NCBI RefSeq assembly: GCF_900086595.1
Contig: NZ_LT575472.1
Coordinates: 334,637-398,636, forward strand
Reading direction: 5' to 3'
DNA from: Clostridium nigeriense
Lineage (GTDB): Bacteria > Bacillota > Clostridia > Clostridiales > Clostridiaceae
DNA length: 64,000 bases
The notes under the pieces were generated by a model. That model searched no databases and had not been told where the DNA came from. It worked only from the letters and a program-made list of their open reading frames with translations. Position 1 is the first letter of the stretch. Each line of letters starts with the position of its first letter. Below, piece after piece: positions 18,374 through 26,604 of this stretch. A program made the translations under genes and the position numbers.

Positions 18374-18814
18374 ATGGCTTCAGAAAAGTTTTATATGGTA
18401 AATAGTAAGGTACTACCTGAAATTTTTAAAAAAGTACTAGAAGTTAAAGAAAGCTTAATGAGTGGCAAGGCTAAGGACATAAGTGAGGCCGTAAAGCAAA
18501 CAGGGATAAGCAGAAGCACATACTATAAGTATAAAGATTACATATTTCCTATGGCGGAAGGATTAAATAGCAAAAAAATAACTTTAGTTGTTTTACTATC
18601 ACATGAAACAGGAACTTTATCAAAGGTTTTAGATTGCATTGCATTTAATAAGGGAAATATACTAACAATAAATCAAGATATACCTATAAATATGGCAGCC
18701 AATGTAACCATTACTTTAGATATATCTAATATGAAAAAGGATTTGAAGCATTTAGTAAATACTTTAAGGGGCTTACCTAATGTAGTAAGTGTTAAAGTCT
18801 TAGCTATGGAATAA
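18374..18814 (+). CDS. PheB-type ACT domain protein (UPF0735)
   Basis: 146 residues. The N-terminal half has a helix-turn-helix-like segment (DISEAVKQTGISRSTYYKYK, about 33-52). The C-terminal half is an ACT domain (LVVLLSHETGTLSKVLDCIA onward). This is the UPF0735/PheB family, linked in Bacillus to regulation of threonine synthesis (ThrR). The ligand here is unknown, probably an amino acid. AGGGGTGGTG precedes the ATG. It is 14 bases upstream of a peptidase gene and probably co-transcribed. Confidence 0.85.
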   Translation: MASEKFYMVNSKVLPEIFKKVLEVKESLMSGKAKDISEAVKQTGISRSTYYKYKDYIFPMAEGLNSKKITLVVLLSHETGTLSKVLDCIAFNKGNILTINQDIPINMAANVTITLDISNMKKDLKHLVNTLRGLPNVVSVKVLAME

Positions 18815-18828
18815 AGGAAGGTGTTAAG

Positions 18829-20070
18829 GTGAACAAAGAATTTTATAAAAATAATAGACAAAGAGTATTGGATGAAATTAGTGATAACTCATTGCTAATA
18901 TTGTTTGCAGGGAAATCTCCTAAAAAAACTGGAGATGAGAATTATCAATTTACTCCTAATAGAAACTTTTATTATTTAACAGGCATAGATGAAGAAGATC
19001 ATATATTAGTATTATCTAAAATAAATGGAGAAAGTAAAGAATACTTATTTATAAAAGAAGTAGATTCTGTTAGGGAAAAGTGGGAAGGAAAAACTATTAG
19101 AAAAGAAGAAGTAGCTGATATTTGTGACATTAGTGATGTTAAGTATTTAGGAGATTTTAATAGCTTTATAGAAAGGATAATACTTAATAAAGAAGATATA
19201 AATATATATCTAGATTTAGAAAAAGGAAATACATCATACAGTTTTATAAATGAAATTAAAACCCAATATTTTAATATTAATATAAAGAATGCACATAATT
19301 TAATAGGTAAGCTAAGGCTTATAAAAACTACAGAAGAAGTAGATAGAATAAAAAAAGCAATATCTATAACTATTGAAGGGGTAAAAGAATTAATGAAAAA
19401 TTCTAAGCCTGGAATTAAAGAATATGAATTGGAAGCTTACTTTGATTTTGTATGTAAGAAAAATGGAGTTAAGGATTTGGCCTTTAAAACTATTGCAGCA
19501 GCAGGAAAGAATGCAACGGTTTTACATTATGTTACTAATGATTCAGAGCTTAAAGATGGAGATTTAATTTTATTTGATTTAGGAGCTCAATATAAATACT
19601 ATAATGGAGATATTTCTAGAACTTTTCCTACAAACGGAAAGTTTACGGAAAGACAAAAAGAGGTTTACAATGCTGTTCTTAAGGTAAATAATATGGCTAT
19701 AAGTGAAATGAAGCCTGGTGTAAGCTTCCTAGAATTAAATAAAAAAGCAAGGGAATGGATAGCAGAAGAGTGTATTTCATTAGGATTAATAACAAATAAG
19801 GAAGATGTAAGTAAATATTATTATCATAGTATTGGCCATAGTCTAGGTATGGATACCCATGATATAGAGCTTGAAAATAGAGATGTTATTTTTGAAGAAG
19901 GAATGATTTACACGGTAGAGCCAGGTATTTATATAGAAGAAGAGGGTATAGGAATAAGAATAGAAGACGATATTTTAATAACTAAAGATGGTCATGAAGT
20001 TTTAACTAAGGAAATGATAAAGACAGTAGAGGAAATAGAAGCTTTTATGACTAATAATAAGATGAATTAA
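18829..20070 (+). CDS. M24B Xaa-Pro aminopeptidase (short form)
   Basis: 413 residues from a GTG start with AAGGAAGGTG upstream. The N-terminal AMP_N domain (about 1-130) is followed by a pita-bread catalytic domain. Metal ligands are visible: Asp in LFDLGAQY, Asp in GDISRTFP, His in SIGHSLGMDTHD, Glu in TVEPGIY and Glu in IRIEDD. It removes N-terminal residues preceding proline, in the cytosol, finishing peptide breakdown. A second, longer M24 enzyme lies at 22816. Confidence 0.9.
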   Translation: MNKEFYKNNRQRVLDEISDNSLLILFAGKSPKKTGDENYQFTPNRNFYYLTGIDEEDHILVLSKINGESKEYLFIKEVDSVREKWEGKTIRKEEVADICDISDVKYLGDFNSFIERIILNKEDINIYLDLEKGNTSYSFINEIKTQYFNINIKNAHNLIGKLRLIKTTEEVDRIKKAISITIEGVKELMKNSKPGIKEYELEAYFDFVCKKNGVKDLAFKTIAAAGKNATVLHYVTNDSELKDGDLILFDLGAQYKYYNGDISRTFPTNGKFTERQKEVYNAVLKVNNMAISEMKPGVSFLELNKKAREWIAEECISLGLITNKEDVSKYYYHSIGHSLGMDTHDIELENRDVIFEEGMIYTVEPGIYIEEEGIGIRIEDDILITKDGHEVLTKEMIKTVEEIEAFMTNNKMN

Positions 20071-20091
20071 ATTATTATAGTTCATGTATAG

Positions 20092-20120
20092 TTGCAAAAT
20101 ATTTGCTTAGATTGTAGAAT
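20092..20120 (+). promoter_or_regulatory. promoter of the lysine riboswitch
   Basis: TTGCAA at 20092-20097, a 17-base spacer, and TAGAAT at 20115-20120, about 25 bases before the aptamer. Confidence 0.55.
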
Positions 20121-20147
20121 GGTTATGTAAATTAAAAGTAAATATCG

Positions 20148-20325
20148 ATTAGGGTAGAGGTGCGGTACTTAAGAGTACTATTAAGGATATAAGCAATGAG
20201 AATTAATAGGAAAGGAATTATCGCCGAAGCATATGATTGAAGCTTTAAAATCATAGAGCTGGGGTTACATAAAATATGTGTAACACTGTCACAAACTTAT
20301 TTTGTGGGGAGCTATCACTTAGGGA
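20148..20325 (+). promoter_or_regulatory. lysine riboswitch (L box)
   Basis: Conserved L-box blocks appear in order: AGGGTAGAGGTGC (20151-20163), AGTACTATTAAGGAT, ATCGCCGAAGC (20220-20230), GAGCTGGGGTTA (20256 onward), ACTGTCACA (20284 onward) and GTGGGGAGCTATCAC. A terminator follows at 20356. Lysine binding should favour termination, so the downstream transporter is made when lysine is scarce. Confidence 0.92.
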
Positions 20326-20355
20326 ATTTAATTTATATTTTTATAAGTAAATTCT

Positions 20356-20384
20356 AGCCTTGAGTGAAAACTCAAGGCTTTTTA
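20356..20384 (+). terminator. riboswitch-controlled terminator
   Basis: AGCCTTGAG at 20356-20364 pairs perfectly with CTCAAGGCT at 20371-20379, followed by five T and a further T-rich stretch. It is the expression platform of the lysine riboswitch. Confidence 0.85.
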
Positions 20385-20435
20385 TTTTTTATTTCTGCCC
20401 TTTAAGTATTTACAAAATTATAAGGGGGACTTAAG

Positions 20436-22157
20436 ATGAAAAATAAAGTAAATTTTAGAATAATTATTATGACTTTAATTATTACTATATTATCAACATC
20501 AGTAGTTTTTGCAGCTGAAGTAGATACTGCCACAGCCAATGCAAATCATTATGGATTTTTAACTTTAATACCGCCAATAGTAGCAATAGTATTAGCGTTT
20601 ATAACAAAAAATGTAATAATATCCTTATTTGTTGGGACATTATCAGGAACGTTTTTAGTTAGTCTAGTAGATAGTTCTTTTCCAAAAGCTATGGTTAATT
20701 CATTTTTAGATTTTGTATCAAGAGCATTAAATTCTTTAGCAGACCCATGGAATGCAGGTATAATACTTCAAGTTTTAGTAATAGGTGGAGTTATACATTT
20801 AGTTGCTAAGATGGGAGGAGCTAAAGCTGTAGCAGAAGCTTTAGCTAGGAAAGCTAAAACCGCTAAGAGTACGCAATTAGTTACACTTTTATTAGGGTTA
20901 GCAGTTTTCTTTGATGATTACGCAAACTCTTTAATAGTTGGACCTATAATGAAGCCTGTAGCTGATAAAATGAAAATATCCAGAGAAAGGCTTGCTTTTA
21001 TAATAGATGCAACAGCTGCTCCTATAGCAGGGCTTGCTATAGTATCCACATGGATAGGACTAGAAGTTGGGCTAATAAATGATGCTTTTATAAATGGAAT
21101 AGGACAACAGGTAGATGCTTTTGGAATTTTCCTACAAACTATTCCATATAGATTTTATAATATATTAATTTTATTCTTTGTATTTATTACTTCATTATTA
21201 TTAAAGGAATTTGGGCCTATGTATAAAGCAGAAATAGAGGCTAGAAGAAGAGGATTAACAGATTCGGATGATAATAGTAGTTTAGATGTAGCCATTGAAA
21301 ATCCGGAGCTTGAACCAAAGGAAGGAATTAAGTTAAGTATATGGAATGCAATAATTCCAATTGGAGTATTAGTAGTTACAGCTCTAGTTTGCTTTTATTA
21401 TAGCGGTTATACATCAATAATGGCTGGAGAAGATATGGCTTTACAACAAGTGATGACAAGCTCACCATTATCTTTTAGAGCTATACAAGAAGCTTTTAGT
21501 GCATCAGATGCATCAGTAGCATTATTCCAATCAGCTTTGGTAGCAAGTATAGTTGCTATGGTTATGGGGGTATCTAAGAAGATATTTACCATTTCCGAAG
21601 CAATAGATACTTGGATAGATGGAATGAAACCTCTTTTAATAACAGGTGTTATATTAATATTAGCTTGGTCATTAAGCTCTGTAATAAAGGATTTGGGAAC
21701 TGCAAAATATCTAGTATCTATGCTTTCAGGTTCATTACCAAGCTTTTTACTACCAAGTTTAATATTTATATTAGGAGCAATAATTTCCTTTGCAACAGGT
21801 ACTGCATATGGAACTATGGGAATATTAATGCCTCTTGCAATTCCATTAGCATACTCAATGAATCCAGATATGGGATATGTAATAGTTAGTACAAGTGCAG
21901 TTTTAACAGGAGCTATATTTGGAGATCACTGTTCTCCTATATCAGACACAACTATTCTTTCATCAATGGGAGCGGGATGTAATCATATTGCCCATGTCAA
22001 TACTCAAATGTGGTATTCACTATTTGTTGCAGGAATAACTATAATTTTTGGATACATACCTGCGGGATTTGGATTACAATGGTATATAGTTCTTCCAATT
22101 TCAATTTTAGCAGTATACGTAGGTGTTCAAATATTAGGTAAAAAAGTAGAAGCTTAA
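20436..22157 (+). CDS. NhaC-family transporter, probable lysine transporter (LysW type)
   Basis: 573 residues. It has an N-terminal signal-like hydrophobic segment ending near VVFAA (about 27), then 12 or more membrane helices of the NhaC Na+/H+ antiporter family, with motifs VFFDDYANSLIVGPIMKP, FIIDATAAPIAG and FGDHCSPISDTTILSSMGAG. NhaC-like genes behind L boxes have been proposed as lysine transporters (LysW). The riboswitch is the reason to prefer lysine over sodium as the substrate, but this is inferred. TAAGGGGGA precedes the ATG. It is monocistronic. Confidence 0.82.
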   Translation: MKNKVNFRIIIMTLIITILSTSVVFAAEVDTATANANHYGFLTLIPPIVAIVLAFITKNVIISLFVGTLSGTFLVSLVDSSFPKAMVNSFLDFVSRALNSLADPWNAGIILQVLVIGGVIHLVAKMGGAKAVAEALARKAKTAKSTQLVTLLLGLAVFFDDYANSLIVGPIMKPVADKMKISRERLAFIIDATAAPIAGLAIVSTWIGLEVGLINDAFINGIGQQVDAFGIFLQTIPYRFYNILILFFVFITSLLLKEFGPMYKAEIEARRRGLTDSDDNSSLDVAIENPELEPKEGIKLSIWNAIIPIGVLVVTALVCFYYSGYTSIMAGEDMALQQVMTSSPLSFRAIQEAFSASDASVALFQSALVASIVAMVMGVSKKIFTISEAIDTWIDGMKPLLITGVILILAWSLSSVIKDLGTAKYLVSMLSGSLPSFLLPSLIFILGAIISFATGTAYGTMGILMPLAIPLAYSMNPDMGYVIVSTSAVLTGAIFGDHCSPISDTTILSSMGAGCNHIAHVNTQMWYSLFVAGITIIFGYIPAGFGLQWYIVLPISILAVYVGVQILGKKVEA

Positions 22158-22180
22158 TTTAAAAATAAAGAATTATAAAA

Positions 22181-22207
22181 AACTCAGCTTATGCTGAGTT
22201 TTTATTT
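22181..22207. terminator. bidirectional terminator
   Basis: AACTCAGC at 22181-22188 pairs perfectly with GCTGAGTT at 22193-22200, with A-rich DNA before and T-rich DNA after. The minus-strand gene ends at 22202. Confidence 0.75.
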
Positions 22208-22657
22208 TAGTCTTCCTCCATGGAAATATAATCTGTAAATCTCTTCTCCACAGTGGGAAATAGATTCTATTCCGTTAAAAGAATCTGTACACCCTTCCCA
22301 AGTACATTTATAAGTAAATGCTCCATCTTCAAAGTATTTTGGTCCTCTAAAAGGACTTTTTTCTGATACGTTTTGTAAAGATTTCTTTAAGAAATTACTA
22401 AATCCATTAGGTGCTTCATCAACAAGGAGTTCTCCCTTGTAATTCATTCCCCAATAGATTTTTTCATCTTTCCAAACTAATTCTTCTCCAATAAATTTAT
22501 TATTACCTAAATAGCTATCGTGGTAATAGTAATTATATTTCTTGTAAGCGTAGTCCTTAGAGTTTGGTCTAGTTGGTTTTTCTTTTTTTGTGCTAGAAGC
22601 GTAAGTGTTTTTTTTAGCCTCAACTAAGAAGTCTGTAAGATCAATCATATTTCCCAT
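22202..22657 (-). CDS. DUF5680-type protein
   Basis: 151 residues. An N-terminal LTDFLVEAKKNTYAS, a Tyr-rich middle (YNYYYHDSYLG) and the DEKIYWGMNYKGELL region match what I recall of DUF5680. This domain also occurs fused to XRE-type helix-turn-helix domains, but no DNA-binding domain is present here. AAAGGGGGATT precedes the start; a second Met two codons later is equally possible. Molecular function is unknown. The gene is monocistronic and convergent with the lysine transporter. Confidence 0.65.
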   Translation of the reverse strand: MGNMIDLTDFLVEAKKNTYASSTKKEKPTRPNSKDYAYKKYNYYYHDSYLGNNKFIGEELVWKDEKIYWGMNYKGELLVDEAPNGFSNFLKKSLQNVSEKSPFRGPKYFEDGAFTYKCTWEGCTDSFNGIESISHCGEEIYRLYFHGGRLK

Positions 22658-22741
22658 TTAGAATCCCCCTTTTTAATGAATTATCTAAATTATAAATTAA
22701 AAAAAATGTCAAATCAACAAATATTCAGAAAATACAGTAAA

Positions 22742-22770
22742 TTGCAAAAAAATAAATTTTGGATTATAGT
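22742..22770 (+). promoter_or_regulatory. promoter of the long Xaa-Pro aminopeptidase
   Basis: TTGCAA at 22742-22747, a 17-base spacer, and TATAGT at 22765-22770. Confidence 0.55.
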
Positions 22771-22815
22771 AATTTATATATAATTATTAGAAATTTAATG
22801 TAAGGTGGTTAGATT

Positions 22816-24582
22816 ATGAGTAACTTAAAAAAACTTAGAGAAGTTATGAAAATAGAAAATATAGATTATTATATTATTCCAAGTAGTGACTCACATCAAA
22901 GTGAATATGTTGCAGAATATTTCAAAGGAAGAGAATTTGTATCTGGATTTACAGGTTCAGCAGGAATACTTTTAGTTGGATTAAACAATGCATATCTTTG
23001 GACTGATGGAAGATACTTTATTCAGGCAGAAAAAGAATTGATGGGTAGTGGAATATCTCTTATGAAGATGAGAACTCCAGGATATCCAACTATTGAAGAG
23101 TGGATAAAAGATAATTTAAAAGAAGGTGAAACTTTAGGATTTGATGGAAGCTTGTTTTCAGTTAATCAATATGAAGATTATTTAAAGATAGCAGAAGAAA
23201 ACAAGTCTATAATTAATATGGAGAAAGACTTATTAAAATCAATATGGACTACAAGAAAGGAATTACCTAAAAATAAAATCTTCATACATGATGAAAAATA
23301 TTCAGGAAAATCTGCAAGTGAAAAACTTTTAGAAGTTAGAAAAAATATGCAGAAGAAATCTGCAGACTACTTTATTTTATCATCTTTAGATGATATAGCA
23401 TGGTTATGTAATATTAGAGGAAATGACGTGAGATTTAATCCTGTAGCTCTTTCTTATGTAATTGTTGGAAAGAATGATGCAACTCTTTATATAGATAAAG
23501 ATAAGGTAGATAGTGAAACAGGAAACAAGTTAAAATCTGAGGGTTTTAAAATTAAAGGGTATTTTGATATTGAAGGTGATGCAAAACTTTTAATGGGCAC
23601 AGTAATGTTTGATCCTAACAAGTTAAATTCTAAGATTTTCACTGCTTTGAATAAAGATGTAAAGATAATAAGAGAAGTTAATATAACAACTAATTTAAAG
23701 GCTATAAAAAATGAAGTAGAAATAGCTAACTGGGAAGTATCTCAAGTAAGAGATGGAGTTGCTATGGTTAAATTTGTAAAATGGCTTAAAGAAAGTATAG
23801 GTAAAGAAAAGATAACAGAAATATCAGCTAGTGAAAAATTAACGTTTTTTAGAGCTATGGGAGAAAATTATAAAGGTGATAGTTTTGGTACAATAGCTGG
23901 TTATAAAGATCATGCAGCTATGATGCATTATTCAGCTACAGAAGCTAGTCAATATGAACTAAAACCAGAAGGAATGTTTTTAGTAGATTCAGGAGCTCAA
24001 TATTTAGATGGAACTACTGATATTACAAGAACCTTTATATTAGGACCTATTACAGAAGAAGAAAAAAGAGACTACACTTTGGTTTTAAAAGGACATATTG
24101 CACTTTCTTTAGCTAAATTTTTAAGAGGCACTACAGGAATTAATTTAGATATACTTGCAAGAAGACCTTTATGGAATTATGGTATAGATTATAAATGTGG
24201 AACAGGTCATGGTGTAGGATTTTTCTTAAATGTTCATGAGGGGCCACAAGGAATCAGACCAGAAGGAAATACAGTTGCTTTGGAACCGGGAATGATTTTA
24301 ACTAATGAACCAGGTGTATATAAAGAAGGGAAACATGGAATAAGAACTGAAAATACTTTAATAGTAGAAAAGGATTTTGAATCAGAAGAGTTTGGAGAGT
24401 TTTATAAGTTTAGAACCATATCATATTGTCCAATAGATTTACAGGGTGTCAATGTAGAGATGCTTTCTTCCGAAGAAAAAGACTGGTTAAATAACTATCA
24501 TAATATGGTATTTGAAAAATTAAGTCCATATTTAAATGAAGAAGAAAAAGAATTCTTAAATACTCAAACAAGGAAAATTTAA
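22816..24582 (+). CDS. long-form M24B aminopeptidase P
   Basis: 588 residues in the three-domain layout of eukaryotic-type aminopeptidase P: two creatinase-like N-terminal domains (about 1-290), the catalytic domain (about 300-530) and a short C-terminal extension. Metal-site segments are FLVDSGAQYLDGTTDITRTF, GTGHGVGFFLNVHEGP, LTNEPGVYKEG and RTENTLIV. It cleaves Xaa-Pro bonds at N-termini and, with the short paralogue at 18829 and the opp system, fits a peptide-consuming lifestyle. GTAAGGTGG precedes the ATG. Confidence 0.9.
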   Translation: MSNLKKLREVMKIENIDYYIIPSSDSHQSEYVAEYFKGREFVSGFTGSAGILLVGLNNAYLWTDGRYFIQAEKELMGSGISLMKMRTPGYPTIEEWIKDNLKEGETLGFDGSLFSVNQYEDYLKIAEENKSIINMEKDLLKSIWTTRKELPKNKIFIHDEKYSGKSASEKLLEVRKNMQKKSADYFILSSLDDIAWLCNIRGNDVRFNPVALSYVIVGKNDATLYIDKDKVDSETGNKLKSEGFKIKGYFDIEGDAKLLMGTVMFDPNKLNSKIFTALNKDVKIIREVNITTNLKAIKNEVEIANWEVSQVRDGVAMVKFVKWLKESIGKEKITEISASEKLTFFRAMGENYKGDSFGTIAGYKDHAAMMHYSATEASQYELKPEGMFLVDSGAQYLDGTTDITRTFILGPITEEEKRDYTLVLKGHIALSLAKFLRGTTGINLDILARRPLWNYGIDYKCGTGHGVGFFLNVHEGPQGIRPEGNTVALEPGMILTNEPGVYKEGKHGIRTENTLIVEKDFESEEFGEFYKFRTISYCPIDLQGVNVEMLSSEEKDWLNNYHNMVFEKLSPYLNEEEKEFLNTQTRKI

Positions 24583-24590
24583 GAGTTTAG

Positions 24591-24685
24591 TATTTAAGAA
24601 CTAAGAATGTATAATATAGGTTGAAATTCAGCCTTAGCTGAATTTCTTCCACAATTTTTAATTTTTAATTCTACATTTTACATTA
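24591..24685. repeat. hairpin-centred intergenic repeat, copy A
   Basis: A left arm containing CTAAGAATGTATAAT, a perfect 10-bp stem (24623-24632 with 24637-24646, GAAATTCAGC/GCTGAATTTC), and a right arm containing TTTTTAATTCTACATTTT. Related units lie at 28549, 55846 and 59888. Confidence 0.55.
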
Positions 24686-24694
24686 AAACAAGGC

Positions 24695-25195
24695 TTAGGC
24701 CTTTTTTTGTTTTGGTGGTGCAATAAATTTGTTAACCAATAGTGCTATAAATATTCCAAATAGAGTTTCTATGGTTCTATTAACAGCATAATAAACTGGG
24801 TCACCAAAGGCATGAACAGTGGTTACTGCTAGAAAGGCTATGCAGGATATATTTATAGCACCTGGTTTTTTTATTAAATTACATAAATATATAACCACTA
24901 TAATACCTATTGCAATTGTTAAATAAACTAATAGTTTTCTAATAGGGTAGATATTAATATTGTATGTTAAGAATCTACATACTATTAGAAATAAAAGACC
25001 TATTGTAGCACCTAAAACTGTTCCTAAACCTCTATTTATTGCTATTTTAATAGAATTAGACACAGTATCTTGAACGCAAAAAACAGCAGTTAAGCAAGCG
25101 AAAAATGGTTCCCTTGGAAAAATTAATAGACATAAAAATACTGCAAGTGCAGTTTTTAATGTCCTTAATCCAATCTTAGGAAAAGTAAAATTCAT
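24695..25195 (-). CDS. aromatic acid exporter-like membrane protein
   Basis: 166 residues with about five membrane helices and the opening FPKIGLRTLKTALAVFLCL seen in the ArAE_1 (DUF939/YgaE-type) module. The protein holds only the membrane domain and lacks the cytosolic C-terminal part of larger exporters, so it may work as an oligomer. The segment TVSNSIKIAINRGLGTVLGA recurs in the adjacent gene, showing tandem duplication. Substrate unknown. It is 17 bases downstream of its paralogue in the same operon. Confidence 0.7.
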   Translation of the reverse strand: MNFTFPKIGLRTLKTALAVFLCLLIFPREPFFACLTAVFCVQDTVSNSIKIAINRGLGTVLGATIGLLFLIVCRFLTYNINIYPIRKLLVYLTIAIGIIVVIYLCNLIKKPGAINISCIAFLAVTTVHAFGDPVYYAVNRTIETLFGIFIALLVNKFIAPPKQKKA

Positions 25196-25212
25196 ATTAT
25201 AACTCCTTATCT

Positions 25213-25704
25213 TTAGTTAGTTTCATCTATAGTATTATTCTCTTTTGGTGGATGGATATACTTATTTATTAGTATTGCAACAATTACTCCAAAAGCAGTT
25301 TCTATGGTTCTTTGTAAAGAGTACAATAAAGGATTAGCATATACAGGAGCTACTAATATACCCATTAATGTAATAGATGACATGGAACAAGCAGAAGGTT
25401 TTTTTATTAGATTACATATATATATAATCAATGAAACTCCAATGGCAACCACTAAAGGTAAAACCTTTTGTAAATGAAGGCCGTTAGTGATATATATAAA
25501 AACTACTCCGAATATACCACCTAGAAGTGTTCCAATTAATCTGTTTATTCCGGTGTGAAGAGAATTTTCCACAGTATCTTGAACACAGATTACAGCTGCA
25601 ATTGCTGCAAAAAGAGAATTTGGCCAAAATATAAGACAGACTAAAACTGATAAAGCAGTTTTAATGTTTCTAGATCCTATATGAGGCAATTCGAAAGTTT
25701 TCAC
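25213..25704 (-). CDS. aromatic acid exporter-like membrane protein, tandem paralogue
   Basis: 163 residues with the same layout as its neighbour: LPHIGSRNIKTALSVLVCLI at the start, TVENSLHTGINRLIGTLLGG, then YICNLIKKPSACSMSSITLM and a C-terminal NKYIHPPKEN. It is the first gene of the two-gene unit. Both being retained suggests a heteromer or different specificities. The start is likely the Met at 25704, with GATTGGGGTTG upstream being only a modest ribosome-binding site. Confidence 0.7.
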   Translation of the reverse strand: MKTFELPHIGSRNIKTALSVLVCLIFWPNSLFAAIAAVICVQDTVENSLHTGINRLIGTLLGGIFGVVFIYITNGLHLQKVLPLVVAIGVSLIIYICNLIKKPSACSMSSITLMGILVAPVYANPLLYSLQRTIETAFGVIVAILINKYIHPPKENNTIDETN

Positions 25705-25879
25705 AGTATCAACCCCAATCTTTTTAATACAATTATACCATATAAAGTATGAAAAAATTATTACAAAAACACTTGTTAAAAATATAAAAACAATTAAATA
25801 TCATTGCAGAAATATAAATAGTTAGTATAAAATTATAATTAAATAATAACTTAGAAAAAGTTTTAGAAAGAAGGATAAT

Positions 25880-26224
25880 ATGAATTTTTGGATTTATTTA
25901 TTAATTATAGAAAGTATACCAATAGGATTATTCGTATTTGGTGGATTATATGAAGCTAATTCAACAAAATTTAATCAAAATAAGTTTGGATATACAAATC
26001 AGTACTCTGTTAAAGATAAACTAGCTTGGGAATATGCTAATAAAGTAGCTGCTAAAATTTTTGGTTCCATAGGAACCCTACTATTTATAGTTAATACTAT
26101 ATTACTATTTATGTTTGGAGAAGGTGTATTGACCTTTATCTTATTATTTAGTTTATTCATGGTGATTTTTTCTAAGATTATGATAGATAAGCTTATTAAA
26201 AAGAAATTTCATAATAAATCATAA
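25880..26224 (+). CDS. SdpI-like small membrane protein
   Basis: 114 residues with three predicted membrane helices. The motif KFGYTNQYSVKDKLAWEYAN followed by KVAAKIFGSIG resembles the C-terminal motif of the SdpI/YhfL family (a GYRT-type turn then a W-x-x-A-N helix). SdpI is an immunity protein in Bacillus, but many small homologues have unknown roles. AAGAAGGATA precedes the ATG. No toxin partner is visible nearby. Assignment is moderate. Confidence 0.5.
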   Translation: MNFWIYLLIIESIPIGLFVFGGLYEANSTKFNQNKFGYTNQYSVKDKLAWEYANKVAAKIFGSIGTLLFIVNTILLFMFGEGVLTFILLFSLFMVIFSKIMIDKLIKKKFHNKS

Positions 26225-26235
26225 ATTAAAAGTAA

Positions 26236-26264
26236 TTGACAGTAAATTTAATATAGCATATCAT
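26236..26264 (+). promoter_or_regulatory. promoter of the metG T-box leader
   Basis: TTGACA at 26236-26241, a 17-base spacer, and TATCAT at 26259-26264. Confidence 0.6.
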
Positions 26265-26284
26265 AATAGTAATAATAAAATAAA

Positions 26285-26548
26285 TGCTATGAAAAGAAGA
26301 GTAGTAAAGATGGAATGTCTAAAGAGAACTAGGTTAGGTGAAAGCTAGTGGCATAAAACTTTATGAAGATGGCCTTGGAGCATGTTTTCTGAGCTATATT
26401 GCTAGGGAAATACGGTAGCAACCGTTATATTGCAAGGTGATATTAGTCACCTGTTGAGGTATTTATTGTGAGATAAATATGAATTAGAGTGGTAACACGC
26501 ATAAGGCGTCTCTATATAGGTTTTAATAATCTATATAGAGACTTTTTT
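26285..26548 (+). promoter_or_regulatory. T-box leader controlling metG
   Basis: The T-box bulge AGAGTGGTAACACGC lies at 26486-26500 with TGGT at 26490-26493 for pairing to the tRNA ACCA end. The terminator stem GTCTCTATATAG (26508-26519) with 26531-26542 is followed by seven T. The stem I AGTA element and a likely methionine specifier ATG (26363-26365) are upstream. Uncharged tRNA-Met should turn on metG. Confidence 0.88.
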
Positions 26549-26604
26549 ATTATTTAGGAGTATTTTTTATTAAATGAAACAATTATTGTTAGGAGGAAAA
26601 TGGT

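Noticed and set aside
21611..21889. 92-codon frame inside the NhaC-family gene
   Set aside because: Wrong-frame shadow of a certain gene.
25880..26224. SdpI-like protein as bacteriocin immunity
   Set aside because: No toxin or processing gene is adjacent, so an immunity role was not claimed.
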